Shown in pieces: positions 1 through 13,360 of a stretch of DNA of 64,000 nt. The notes beneath the pieces were generated by a model. That model saw nothing but the letters and a program-made list of their open reading frames with translations. It was not told where the DNA came from and made no database searches. The stretch comes from JADJVL01 sp046331545. GTDB lineage: Bacteria; Acidobacteriota; Holophagae; Holophagales; Holophagaceae. The position numbers and the translations under genes were made by a program. Where the stretch lies: NCBI GenBank assembly GCA_046331545.1, contig JAXLQR010000002.1, forward strand, positions 2,294,001-2,358,000. Reading direction: 5' to 3'. Position 1 is the stretch's first letter, and each line of letters starts with the position of its first letter.

Positions 1-1
1 C

Positions 2-3139
<3,138 letters not shown>

Positions 3140-3156
3140 TCCCGACCGGCCCCGCA

Positions 3157-3189
3157 CCAAGAAGCCCCGGCCCCGCCGGGGCTTCTTGG
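3157..3189 (+). terminator. Hairpin after rpoC
   Basis: Perfect 14-bp inverted repeat: arm 3157-3170 (CCAAGAAGCCCCGG), 5-nt loop, arm 3176-3189. It lies 18 bases past the rpoC stop. No T-run follows, so it may act as a weak or Rho-assisted terminator or as a 3'-end stabiliser of the rpoBC transcript. Confidence 0.7.
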
Positions 3190-3366
3190 CGTTAGGGCCC
3201 GGCGCTTTCCGCTGCTATCCTGGGAGTTGCCAAAAAAGTCAACGCCTCCCTCCGAGGCAACGACCTCTGCAAGAAGCCCACCTCCCCAGCGACCTGGCCG
3301 GAGGGTTTCGTGGAGGGATCGTCGGGGAGAGGCCCGAACGGCCGCATCGGGCGGCCAGGAGTCCCC

Positions 3367-5469
<2,103 letters not shown>

Positions 5470-5527
5470 ATCCCCCCTCCCACCGGTCCGGGAGTCCTTC
5501 CCCGGCCGCGCCGCGAGTCGCCCCATG

Positions 5528-5558
5528 AATCCCCCTGGATCGCTCCAGGGGGATTTTT
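5528..5558 (+). terminator. Intrinsic terminator of pnp
   Basis: 12-bp perfect stem (AATCCCCCTGGA / TCCAGGGGGATT), TCGC loop at 5540-5543, and a TTTTT run at 5554-5558. This is a textbook Rho-independent terminator for the rightward pnp transcript. Confidence 0.92.
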
Positions 5559-5630
5559 CGTTCCACCCTTGCCGGGGACGGGAGCCGCCGGGTTCCGGTC
5601 CGGTTGCGTGGATGGCCGCCCCCAGAAGCA

Positions 5631-5656
5631 CCAAGGGCCCCTTCCGGGGCCCTTGG
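5631..5656 (-). terminator. Terminator of the giant lipoprotein gene
   Basis: Perfect 11-bp stem (CCAAGGGCCCC / GGGGCCCTTGG) with a TTCC loop at 5642-5645, placed 27 bases past the stop of the leftward gene that ends at 5684. The tract that follows on the minus strand is only mildly T-rich. Confidence 0.65.
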
Positions 5657-5683
5657 CGATCCGCAGGACGGGGATCTTGAACG

Positions 5684-8600
5684 TTAGAAGCGGACCGCGA
5701 AGACGCCGGAGAGGACATCGGCGTAAGCCATCGGGAAGCGCTGGGCGAAGGGGGCCTTGCCCATGTCGAAGCTGTGGCCGGCGGCGCCCTCGCTGCCTTC
5801 CATCCAGACGTTCCGGACCTTGACGACGTAGTGGGCCACGGCGCCCGGCAGCAGGCCGTCCTTCAGCATCGGCTGGGCGAACTGCTCCATCACGGAGAAG
5901 GGCGGGAGGTTCAGCACCTGGCGGGCGCCGATGCCGCCGGTGTGGCCCACGCGGACTTCACGCAGGGGCACGCCGAAGGCGGGCGTCAGGGCGTTGTAGA
6001 TCGTCACGATGTAGCCGCTGGGCTGGCGCAGGTCGTTCACCGCGGGCTGCCAGCTGATCTGGACGCTGGAGTAGCCGTTGAGGGTGAAGTCGGCGGGACC
6101 GGTGAAGTTGCCGTCGGCGACCTTGTAGGAGGGGGCCGTCGGGGCGGGGGCGCCGGTCGTCGGATTGACCGCGTTGCCGTTGAAGATGTCCAGCATGGTG
6201 CCGATGTTGCCGTCGGGGTTGCCGTCGGCGTAGTTGGTCACCAGGTCATTGATGTAGAGCTGGCGGACGGGCGTGACGACGGGCTTCAGGTCGCTGAGGA
6301 GGGTGTGACCCTTCGGCGCGATAAGGCCGAGCTGGACCACGCGCTTCAGGACCGGGTCAGCCGGGTTGGGGAACAGCGGCGACTGGACCTTGGCCACGAA
6401 GTTGTGGTTGACGTGGACCACCTCGACGTACTCGCTGGGCAGCCACTCCGTCGCGTAGGCCTTCATCACGTTCGGGAAGGAGCCACTGGCGATGTCGCCG
6501 TTGCCCGTGTTCCACCACTGGGCGATCACCGGCGCGCCGGGCTCGAGGCCCGCCTCGCCGAGGAGCGTCGAGTAGGAGGCTCCGTTCTGGCTGGTCTTGG
6601 TGCCGCGGTCCTTGATGCCGTAGACCACGATGCTGTTCTGCATGTAGCCGTCGAGCGTGTTCACGGCCGTGTTGTCGAACGTGGAGACGTCGGTGGCGGG
6701 GGCGGTGACGTCGGTGGCCGGATCCATCAGCTTGACCCGGGCGGCCAGACCGAACTGGGCCGGGGCTCCCATGATGTTGCGGAGGAGCTCGAACTCGCTG
6801 CGGCGCCAGGTGCCGATGGAGGTGTTGCTGTTCAGGGCCTGGTTCGGCGCGCCGAGCTGCCCGTTGAGCTGGGCGAAGGAGATCTGGGCGTTCGTGATGG
6901 TCAGGCCGGCGCCGACCATGTTGAAGGCCGGGGCGGTGCTACGTCCGCCGGAGGCGAAGACGCTGCCGCCCGCGGTGAGCATCGAGCCGCCCCAGGTGGC
7001 GTAGGCGTTGGGAGCCGTCGCGAAGGTGCTGTCCTTCTTCATCCAGAGGAAGAAGACGCGGTCGCTGTTGGCGGTGCTGATGTTCGCCGGGTTCGCGTTG
7101 GCGTCGAACTCCTCGAAGGTCGGCATGAAGGGCCAGGCGGCCGAGACCGCGTTGCCGACCAGCAGGTGGTTGTAGGAACCCACCGAGTTGTCGATGGACT
7201 GGTCCGTGCCGAACTGGTTGAAGAGGAAGTAGCGGCCGGCGAGCTGCGCGTAGCCACGGATGCCGCTGAAGGGCACCTCGGTGTTGTTGCCGCCGCCGGC
7301 GGGGGTCGAGTAGGCGTTGGGGAAGTTCAGGTGCAGGTCGGCGTTGTTGGGGATCCACAGGGAGTTGGTCACCATGTGGATGGGCTGGTGGACGCCGCCG
7401 CTGGTCACGGTCACGCCGGAGCCGGTGAAGGTCACGCCGGTGTTGACCGGGTAGCCCATCTTGCCGAAGTAGTTGCCGGGGTCGTTCTCGGCGAGGGGCA
7501 GCGGGCCGCCGCCGGGGGCGGGGTAGTTGCCCGTGAAGAAGAAGCGGGCGTTGCCGCTCATGTTCGGCGTGGCCACCTGCATCACGTCCTGCTCGGTGAA
7601 GAGGTTGGCGCTGCCGGCGGCCGGGTAGCCCGTCGCCGTGTTGGTGACGATGGTTGGCCAGGTGTAGCTGAACCGGAGGCGGGAGTCCGTGATGGCGCCG
7701 GAACCGACGGAGAAGCCGTCGAAGTTCTGGTAGCCGGTGGCGGAAGCGCTGCCGGAGTAGAAGACCGGCCGGCCGGGGATGGCCTGGAAGTAGTCGATCT
7801 CGCTCTGGACCTTGCCGGCGTACCACCGGGACTTGGGGATGCCGCCCATCAGGTCGCGGGCGTCGTCGTCACCGTAGTGCTGGGCCGGGAAGAGCGGGTA
7901 GCGGGAGGCCGAGAAGCCGTTGTTCCCGACGGTCGGGGAGATGCCGGTGGTGTTCGAGAACAGGTAGGGCGAGTTGCTCGGGATGACCTTCGCGTCCGCC
8001 TCGTTGTTGGAGTAGGCGCCGCTCGGGCTGACGGGCACCTGTTCGACGTTCGGGCGGGCCGGGTTGGCCTCGGGGGTGCCGCCGCGGAACTGGATGTAGG
8101 CGGGACCGGAATAGCCGCCGCCGGTGCCGGTGACGCCGGCCGCGCGCGGGGCGGGGTTCAACTGCTGGTTCAGCGGATTCGGGCTGTAGAGCGGGGCCAT
8201 GCCGTCATCGAGCCCGTCCACCGTGTGCCAGCTGCCGGCGGTGTAGAGCCCGAAGGGCAGGGTGTAGAGCGGCATGGCGCCGCCACCCTTGATGGCGTCG
8301 TCGCCGGCCACGGGAAGCTTGTTGGCCGGGACGGGAACGCCGCCGAAGGCCGCGATCTTGGCGTTCATGGCCGTGATCTTGGTCTTCAGGGCCGAGGGGA
8401 CCTGCAGGACGTAGCGTCCGCCCGAGGCGGCGGGAAGCGCCGCGCCGAGGGCCTTCGAGGCGCCCAGGCCCTTCGGGGCGAGCATCTTGCTCGCGCCGAC
8501 GATGTTCGGGACGTTGTTGCCGAAGTTGTAGGTGATCTGCGTACCGGCCGCGGGGCCGCCATTGCCGGCCACCGGGATGTTGCTGATGCTCGCCAGGGCC

Positions 8601-11080
8601 TTCTTGCCGTCCTTGCCCTCGCCCACCTTGATGGCGCCCGGACCGCCGGCGTTGGCGTTGCCGAACAGGTCGGAGCCGTAGGTCACCGTCGAGGAGACGT
8701 CCACCAGCTCGCGGCGGAAGATGTCGTTCGACACGCCATAAGGCAGGTAGCTGAAGACGTAGCGCTCGATGCCGAACACGCTGCTGGCGGAGGTGTTGGT
8801 GTTGCCGGAGGTGGTCCAGACGCCGCGGACGGCGTCATTCAGGTCGCTGTTGCTCGAGTCGCCGCGGAACCGGAAGCGGCTGTTGAAGATCTTCACCGTG
8901 CCGAAGACCGGGAAGATGTTGCGCAGGGCGGAGTTGGCGCGGCCGTACTGGTCCTCGCCCACGATGCCGAAGCCGTAGGAGCCCAGGCCGATGTAGCGGC
9001 TCAGGGTGTACTGGATGCGCACCGGCGCCCAGGTCACCACGAACTTGCCCAGGCTGCCGCCGATCCACGGGTTGTAGAACCCGTTCGGCTGGCTCTGGGA
9101 GGCCGCGAAGGCCGGGAAGTTCGTCGTCGGGTCCGCCGCCGGGTAGGTCGCGTTCGTGTCCAGGTTGCCCGACACCAGGAAGCCGATCCCGGCCACGTCG
9201 CTGGTCAGCGTCCGCTTGCCGAAGTTCACCTGGATCGCGTCCTGGTGGCCGTCGATGCCGCTCGTGTTCGGGTCGTAGATCGAGTAGTCGTTCGCCGAGA
9301 AGGACAGCGGCAGCGAACTCGGATCCTGCATCTGCCAGATCCAGGACGAGGCCGTGCCCGGCGTCGACGTGTCGGAGGCCACCGGCTCCTGGATCGAGGG
9401 ACGGCCCACGCCGGCCACCAGGCTGCCGCCGCCCACGTACACGCCGTAGGACAGCGCCGCGCCCTGGATGATGTCCAGCGCGCCCACCCACGGACGGTCG
9501 TTCGGCTGCACCTTGATCACCAGGGTGTTCGTGTTGAACTGCCCCGGCGTCGCCACGCCGCCGATCAGCTGCTGCGCCCGGATCGTGAACGACCAGTTCG
9601 AGGCGTCCAGGCGGTTGCGCACCGAGTCGCCGTAGCTGCTCTGGAAGTAGTCATGGAAGAGGTAGTTGTTCGTGATCGAGACGTCGCCCGCGGCCGTCGC
9701 GCCGTTGTTGTAGCGCTGGCGGTTGGCCGTCCACAGGATCTCGCCCGTGTTCGGGTCCACGCCCGGATAGTTCGGCGCCGACGTGTCCGTGTGCGCCGTG
9801 CCGTGACGGAACACCGAGTTCGTCTCCACCGAGTACTGCACCGCGTCGTTCTCGGCGTCCGACGCCAGCACGTTCGCGCGCCAGCCCTTCTGCTGCTGCG
9901 TCACGTCCGAGAAGAACTCGCGGTCCGTCGCGTCGTTGTCCAGCAGCGTGAACCGCAGCCGGCTGTTCACCTGCTGCCGCACGCGGCTCGGATCGAAGAA
10001 CTGCACGCCGCCCACCGTCTCCGTGTAGGTCTGCGTCACGAAGTTCGGCTTCGTGTCCTGCACCACGTTGATCGTGAACGTCCGCGTGTCCGAGAGACCG
10101 CCGCTGTCCGTCACCTTCACCGTGATCTGGCGGGCCGCGAAATCCGCGCCCGTCGCGAAATTGCTCGTCCACGTCAGCTTGCCCGCGCTCGTCAGCGTCA
10201 TGCCCGCCGGGACCGTGCCCACCGTCGACCACGTCTGCGTGTCGCCGGGGTTCGCGTCCGTCGCCACGAACTGGAAGCCCGGAGCCGGGATCCCGTGGTT
10301 CTGGGGCACCGCCGGAACCGACGACGCCGCGATCACCGGCGCCACGTTCCCCGAGAAGTACGTCGCCGTCACCACGCGGTCCGAGAAGTCGCCCGTGAAG
10401 CCCGTCGCCACCGTGTCCGTCGCGCGCACCGTGAACGTGATCGTCACCGACGTCTTGCCCGTCGGCACCGAACCCGTGAACGTCGTGATGCCCGTCGTCG
10501 GGTTCACCGTCACGCCGATGCCCGAGACCGCCGCGCCCGTGTTGTCCACCGCCGAGGGCGTGCCCTGCAGCGCGTACGTCACCGTGTCGCCGTCCGGATC
10601 CACCGCCGAGGCCGCGTAGTTGAACGCGCCCGGGATCGCCGGGCCCGTGCCCGTCAGGCTGAACGACGTCGGGCTGCTGAACACCGGAGCCCGGTTCAGC
10701 AGCACGTTCACCGCCACCGTCCCCGCCGCCGAGGCCGCGCCCTTGCTGTCCGTCGCGATCACCGACAGCGTCACCGTCTGCGCCGTCGCCACCGACGGGC
10801 GATAGGTCAGCGTGTTGCCGTTGATCGTCGCGTCCGTGTTCGCCGGGCTCATCGAGAAGGTGATCGCGTCACCCTCGGGATCCGTCGACGTCAGGTTGTA
10901 GATGTACTGGTGCTTGGTGATCGCGGTCGTCGGACCGGTGCTGATCAGCGGCTGGCTGGGAGCCTGGTTCGCCGGCTGCTGCGGCGCCGACGAGCTGCTG
11001 CCGCCGCACGCCACCATCACCAGCGCGAGCGCCGAAAGGGAGCCGATTCCGGCCGCGGTGCGAAGAATCTGACGGTTCAT
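5684..11080 (-). CDS. Giant surface lipoprotein with Ig/cadherin-like repeats
   Basis: Predicted exported lipoprotein of 1,798 aa. The signal peptide ends in a lipobox (LALVMVAC, Cys25) and is followed by GGSSSS. Residues about 40-400 hold at least three cadherin/Ig-like modules with DPEGD, DPDGD and DANPGD calcium-type turns. A long middle region of unrecognised folds follows, rich in Asn, Gly, Thr and Tyr. The last 200 residues contain an FN3-like stretch (VQISWQPAVNDLRQPSGYIV). There are no CXXCH haem motifs, so it is not a cytochrome. The start at 11080 has AGGAGG four bases upstream; a GTG 15 bases earlier overlaps that site and is rejected. Thr, Pro and Ala codons switch from ACC/CCC/GCC (C-terminal part) to ACG/CCG/GCG (N-terminal part) near 9.1 kb. 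Likely adhesion or cell-surface structure; exact function unknown. Confidence 0.85.
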   Translation of the reverse strand: MNRQILRTAAGIGSLSALALVMVACGGSSSSAPQQPANQAPSQPLISTGPTTAITKHQYIYNLTSTDPEGDAITFSMSPANTDATINGNTLTYRPSVATAQTVTLSVIATDSKGAASAAGTVAVNVLLNRAPVFSSPTSFSLTGTGPAIPGAFNYAASAVDPDGDTVTYALQGTPSAVDNTGAAVSGIGVTVNPTTGITTFTGSVPTGKTSVTITFTVRATDTVATGFTGDFSDRVVTATYFSGNVAPVIAASSVPAVPQNHGIPAPGFQFVATDANPGDTQTWSTVGTVPAGMTLTSAGKLTWTSNFATGADFAARQITVKVTDSGGLSDTRTFTINVVQDTKPNFVTQTYTETVGGVQFFDPSRVRQQVNSRLRFTLLDNDATDREFFSDVTQQQKGWRANVLASDAENDAVQYSVETNSVFRHGTAHTDTSAPNYPGVDPNTGEILWTANRQRYNNGATAAGDVSITNNYLFHDYFQSSYGDSVRNRLDASNWSFTIRAQQLIGGVATPGQFNTNTLVIKVQPNDRPWVGALDIIQGAALSYGVYVGGGSLVAGVGRPSIQEPVASDTSTPGTASSWIWQMQDPSSLPLSFSANDYSIYDPNTSGIDGHQDAIQVNFGKRTLTSDVAGIGFLVSGNLDTNATYPAADPTTNFPAFAASQSQPNGFYNPWIGGSLGKFVVTWAPVRIQYTLSRYIGLGSYGFGIVGEDQYGRANSALRNIFPVFGTVKIFNSRFRFRGDSSNSDLNDAVRGVWTTSGNTNTSASSVFGIERYVFSYLPYGVSNDIFRRELVDVSSTVTYGSDLFGNANAGGPGAIKVGEGKDGKKALASISNIPVAGNGGPAAGTQITYNFGNNVPNIVGASKMLAPKGLGASKALGAALPAASGGRYVLQVPSALKTKITAMNAKIAAFGGVPVPANKLPVAGDDAIKGGGAMPLYTLPFGLYTAGSWHTVDGLDDGMAPLYSPNPLNQQLNPAPRAAGVTGTGGGYSGPAYIQFRGGTPEANPARPNVEQVPVSPSGAYSNNEADAKVIPSNSPYLFSNTTGISPTVGNNGFSASRYPLFPAQHYGDDDARDLMGGIPKSRWYAGKVQSEIDYFQAIPGRPVFYSGSASATGYQNFDGFSVGSGAITDSRLRFSYTWPTIVTNTATGYPAAGSANLFTEQDVMQVATPNMSGNARFFFTGNYPAPGGGPLPLAENDPGNYFGKMGYPVNTGVTFTGSGVTVTSGGVHQPIHMVTNSLWIPNNADLHLNFPNAYSTPAGGGNNTEVPFSGIRGYAQLAGRYFLFNQFGTDQSIDNSVGSYNHLLVGNAVSAAWPFMPTFEEFDANANPANISTANSDRVFFLWMKKDSTFATAPNAYATWGGSMLTAGGSVFASGGRSTAPAFNMVGAGLTITNAQISFAQLNGQLGAPNQALNSNTSIGTWRRSEFELLRNIMGAPAQFGLAARVKLMDPATDVTAPATDVSTFDNTAVNTLDGYMQNSIVVYGIKDRGTKTSQNGASYSTLLGEAGLEPGAPVIAQWWNTGNGDIASGSFPNVMKAYATEWLPSEYVEVVHVNHNFVAKVQSPLFPNPADPVLKRVVQLGLIAPKGHTLLSDLKPVVTPVRQLYINDLVTNYADGNPDGNIGTMLDIFNGNAVNPTTGAPAPTAPSYKVADGNFTGPADFTLNGYSSVQISWQPAVNDLRQPSGYIVTIYNALTPAFGVPLREVRVGHTGGIGARQVLNLPPFSVMEQFAQPMLKDGLLPGAVAHYVVKVRNVWMEGSEGAAGHSFDMGKAPFAQRFPMAYADVLSGVFAVRF

Positions 11081-11197
11081 GGGGCCTCCTGGCACACCAA
11101 GGACCGGGGTGCGGCCCCGGCGGGTGAGAAATGGGTTGGGGGGAATGATCTCAAAAGGTTCCCGCTACGACAAAGAAATATCGCTTCAAGCAAAGAC

Positions 11198-11213
11198 AGC
11201 AATCTCTATACCA
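11198..11213 (-). promoter_or_regulatory. Candidate sigma-54 (-24/-12) promoter
   Basis: On the minus strand the sequence reads TGGTATAGAGATTGCT. It has the invariant GG and GC doublets 12 bases apart and a full TTGCT -12 element; the -24 box is imperfect (TGGTATA against TGGCACG). It would start transcription near 11187, about 107 bases before the ATG of the giant lipoprotein. No good sigma-70 promoter was seen in this gap. Confidence 0.4.
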
Positions 11214-11214
11214 G

Positions 11215-11276
11215 TAAAGCGGAATAAAGCGGATTAACGAAGTAAAACGCTATAACGGCTTTGATTCACCCCGTTA
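11215..11276. promoter_or_regulatory. AT-rich block with direct and inverted repeats (putative activator sites)
   Basis: The A/T-rich gap upstream of the lipoprotein holds two exact TAAAGCGG copies 10 bp apart (11215-11222 and 11225-11232), a degenerate third (TAAAACGC, 11243-11250), and an inverted repeat TAACGG-N12-CCGTTA (11253-11258 / 11271-11276). All lie just upstream of the candidate sigma-54 promoter, where an enhancer-binding or other regulator could bind. No function is proven. Confidence 0.4.
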
Positions 11277-11340
11277 GAGGGATAAATAATGGATGGGCCA
11301 ATATGTTTGGCCCGGTGATCTCCCTGGGAGCGGTGAACGA

Positions 11341-11837
11341 TCATCCGAGGACCCCCTGGCCGCGCTTGATCCGGGCCTCGATGACGGAGGTGCTGTGTCC
11401 AGGCAGGAAGGGGAGCAGGGCCAGGGTTCCCCCGGAGGCTTCCACGATCTCGCGGCCCACGACGTCCTCCGGCCGATAGTCCCCTCCCTTCACGAGGACG
11501 TCGGGGCGCAGGGCGGTGATGAGAGTGAGGGGCGTGTCCTCGGGAAAAGGATCACCGCGTCCACGCTGCGGAGGCCGAGGAGGACTCGAGCCCGGGCCCA
11601 CTGGTCCTGCACGGGGCGGGAAGGACCCTTCAGGCGCGCGACGGAGGCGTCGCTGTTCAGCCCGACCACCAGCAGGTCGCCCAGGGTCCGCGCGTCCTCC
11701 AGGTACTGCACGTGCCCGGGATGCAGCAGATCGAAGCAGCCGTTGGTGAAGACGAGCTTCCCGTTCCTGGGGGGCCCGCCCTCCAGGAAGGCCTCGACGT
11801 TCTCGTAGTAGCCGGGCAACGCGGGACGGGTGGACAT
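11341..11837 (-). pseudogene. rfaE2: RfaE2-like heptose-1-phosphate adenylyltransferase, frameshifted
   Basis: D-glycero-beta-D-manno-heptose-1-phosphate adenylyltransferase, which makes ADP-heptose for LPS inner core. The N-terminal part (ATG at 11837) carries the nucleotidyltransferase motif FTNGCFDLLHPGHVQYLEDA and runs to VDAVILFP. The expected continuation EDTPLTLITALRPDVLVKGG, then the STSVIEARI end, lies in another frame that stops at 11341. Restoring one C to the minus-strand CCC at 11542-11544 joins the two halves into 165 aa, the usual length for this domain. This is either a sequencing or assembly error or a genuine inactivating mutation; programmed shifting is unlikely. It is divergent from the fmdB-like gene, 60 bases away. 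Confidence 0.85.
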
Positions 11838-11897
11838 GCCTTAGAATACCGGTCCCCGGGTCCGAATCCGGGTGGCTGAGTTGCGAGGTCGGTGAGT

Positions 11898-12198
11898 ATG
11901 CCCATCTACGAATATGCCTGCACGTCGTGTGGTGCCCAGGAGGAGCGGCTGGAAAGGCTGGACGCCCCGGAGTCGCGCGAGTGCCCGGCCTGCCGCGTCG
12001 GCGGGCGCGATGAGGCGGCGTCCGTCCAGGACGGCCTTCGTGCTGTCGGGAGGCGGATGGTACGCGAACGGCTACGGAGGCGAAGCGTCCTCCGGGGCAG
12101 CCGTCCCGGAGACGGCGGGGCAGGCCGCGCAGGCCTGTGGCGGCGGCTGCGCCTGCCACGCCCCGGCCGGGCAGGCGCCCGCGGCTGACAACAGCTGA
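11898..12198 (+). pseudogene. FmdB-family zinc-ribbon protein, frameshifted
   Basis: Small regulatory-type zinc ribbon. It starts MPIYEYACTSCGA at the ATG at 11898 (a GTG six bases earlier is possible) and reaches the second knuckle ECPAC near 11993. The family continuation, Arg-rich then FVLSGGGWYANGYGG, follows in the +1 frame and ends at 12198 after a Cys-rich tail (CGGGCACHAP). Deleting one base near 11994-12000 restores a protein of about 99 aa. It is the second single-base frameshift within 0.5 kb, which makes a local sequence error more likely than two independent mutations. The family's exact role is unknown. Confidence 0.75.
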
Positions 12199-12226
12199 TT
12201 GACGCGCCGGCGGGTCCTGGTAAGGT
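12199..12226 (+). promoter_or_regulatory. Candidate sigma-70 promoter of the str operon
   Basis: TTGACG at 12199-12204, 16-base spacer, TAAGGT at 12221-12226. It lies about 140 bases before rpsL, directly after the fmdB-like stop. The -35 box is good and the -10 box is weak. Confidence 0.5.
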
Positions 12227-12365
12227 TGGAGGTTCCGGCCCTGTCCAGGGCCTGATCGTTCATCCACCCGACGTCGAGCGGACTTCCCTCCCGACCTCTC
12301 GGGTCCAGGCCGAGACCCCGGACACCCGGGGAACCCATTCCGGGCGGCCTTTCCAGGAGGATGGT

Positions 12366-12758
<393 letters not shown>

Positions 12759-12772
12759 GGAGGAAACGAACC

Positions 12773-13243
12773 ATGTCCCGTCGTTCCACGCCTCCCAAGC
12801 GCGAGATCCTTCCGGATCCCGTCTACAACAGCCTGCTCGTGTCGAAGTTCGTGAACATCCTCATGGAGCGCGGCAAGAAGTCCACTGCCGAGCGCATCGT
12901 CTACGGGGCGCTCGAGATCGTCTCCAAGAAGAGCGGCGAGGAGGCCCTCGAAGCCTTCACCAAGGCCCTCAACAACATCAAGCCCGCCGTCGAGGTGAAG
13001 TCCCGCCGCGTGGGCGGCGCGACCTACCAGGTGCCCGTGGAGGTCCCCCAGAACCGGCGCGTGTCGCTGGCCATGCGTTGGCTCAAGTCCTACTCGGCCT
13101 CCCGCGGCGAGCGCACCATGCGCGACAAGCTGGCGGGCGAGATCCTCGACGCCATGAACTTCCGCGGCGCCGCCATCAAGAAGAAGGACGACGTGCACAA
13201 GATGGCCGAGGCCAACAAGGCCTTCGCGCACTTCCGCTGGTAG
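12773..13243 (+). CDS. rpsG: Small ribosomal subunit protein S7
   Basis: 30S head assembly protein that binds the 3' major domain of 16S rRNA. The 156 aa beginning MSRRSTPPKREI are typical in length. AAGGAGG overlaps the rpsL stop and sits 10 bases before the ATG. The C-terminal AEANKAFAHFRW is the family signature. Confidence 0.98.
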   Translation: MSRRSTPPKREILPDPVYNSLLVSKFVNILMERGKKSTAERIVYGALEIVSKKSGEEALEAFTKALNNIKPAVEVKSRRVGGATYQVPVEVPQNRRVSLAMRWLKSYSASRGERTMRDKLAGEILDAMNFRGAAIKKKDDVHKMAEANKAFAHFRW

Positions 13244-13253
13244 TCGCCGACCA

Positions 13254-13291
13254 CCGCAAAGAGGGGCCGCGGGCGCGGCCCCTCTTTGCGG
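13254..13291 (+). terminator. Hairpin between rpsG and fusA
   Basis: Long perfect inverted repeat of 16-18 bp (CCGCAAAGAGGGGCCG... paired with ...CGGCCCCTCTTTGCGG) around 13271-13274, 10 bases after the rpsG stop. No T-run follows. It may be a partial terminator or processing site that separates rpsL-rpsG from fusA expression. Confidence 0.65.
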
Positions 13292-13360
13292 TCCGGCAAT
13301 CCGACACGAACCACCGAGCTCTTTCCGAACCGAATCGCGCACCACCTCCTGGAGGCCGCC

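Noticed and set aside
5774..11227. 1,817-codon open frame on the plus strand opposite the giant lipoprotein
   Set aside because: Antisense shadow: no ribosome site, Arg/Val/Gly-rich translation without domains, and the minus frame has a signal peptide, lipobox and repeats. Long open antisense frames are expected at this GC.
11341..11837. Programmed frameshifting in the rfaE2-like gene
   Set aside because: No slippery heptamer or downstream structure typical of such sites; a missing base in a CCC run is simpler.
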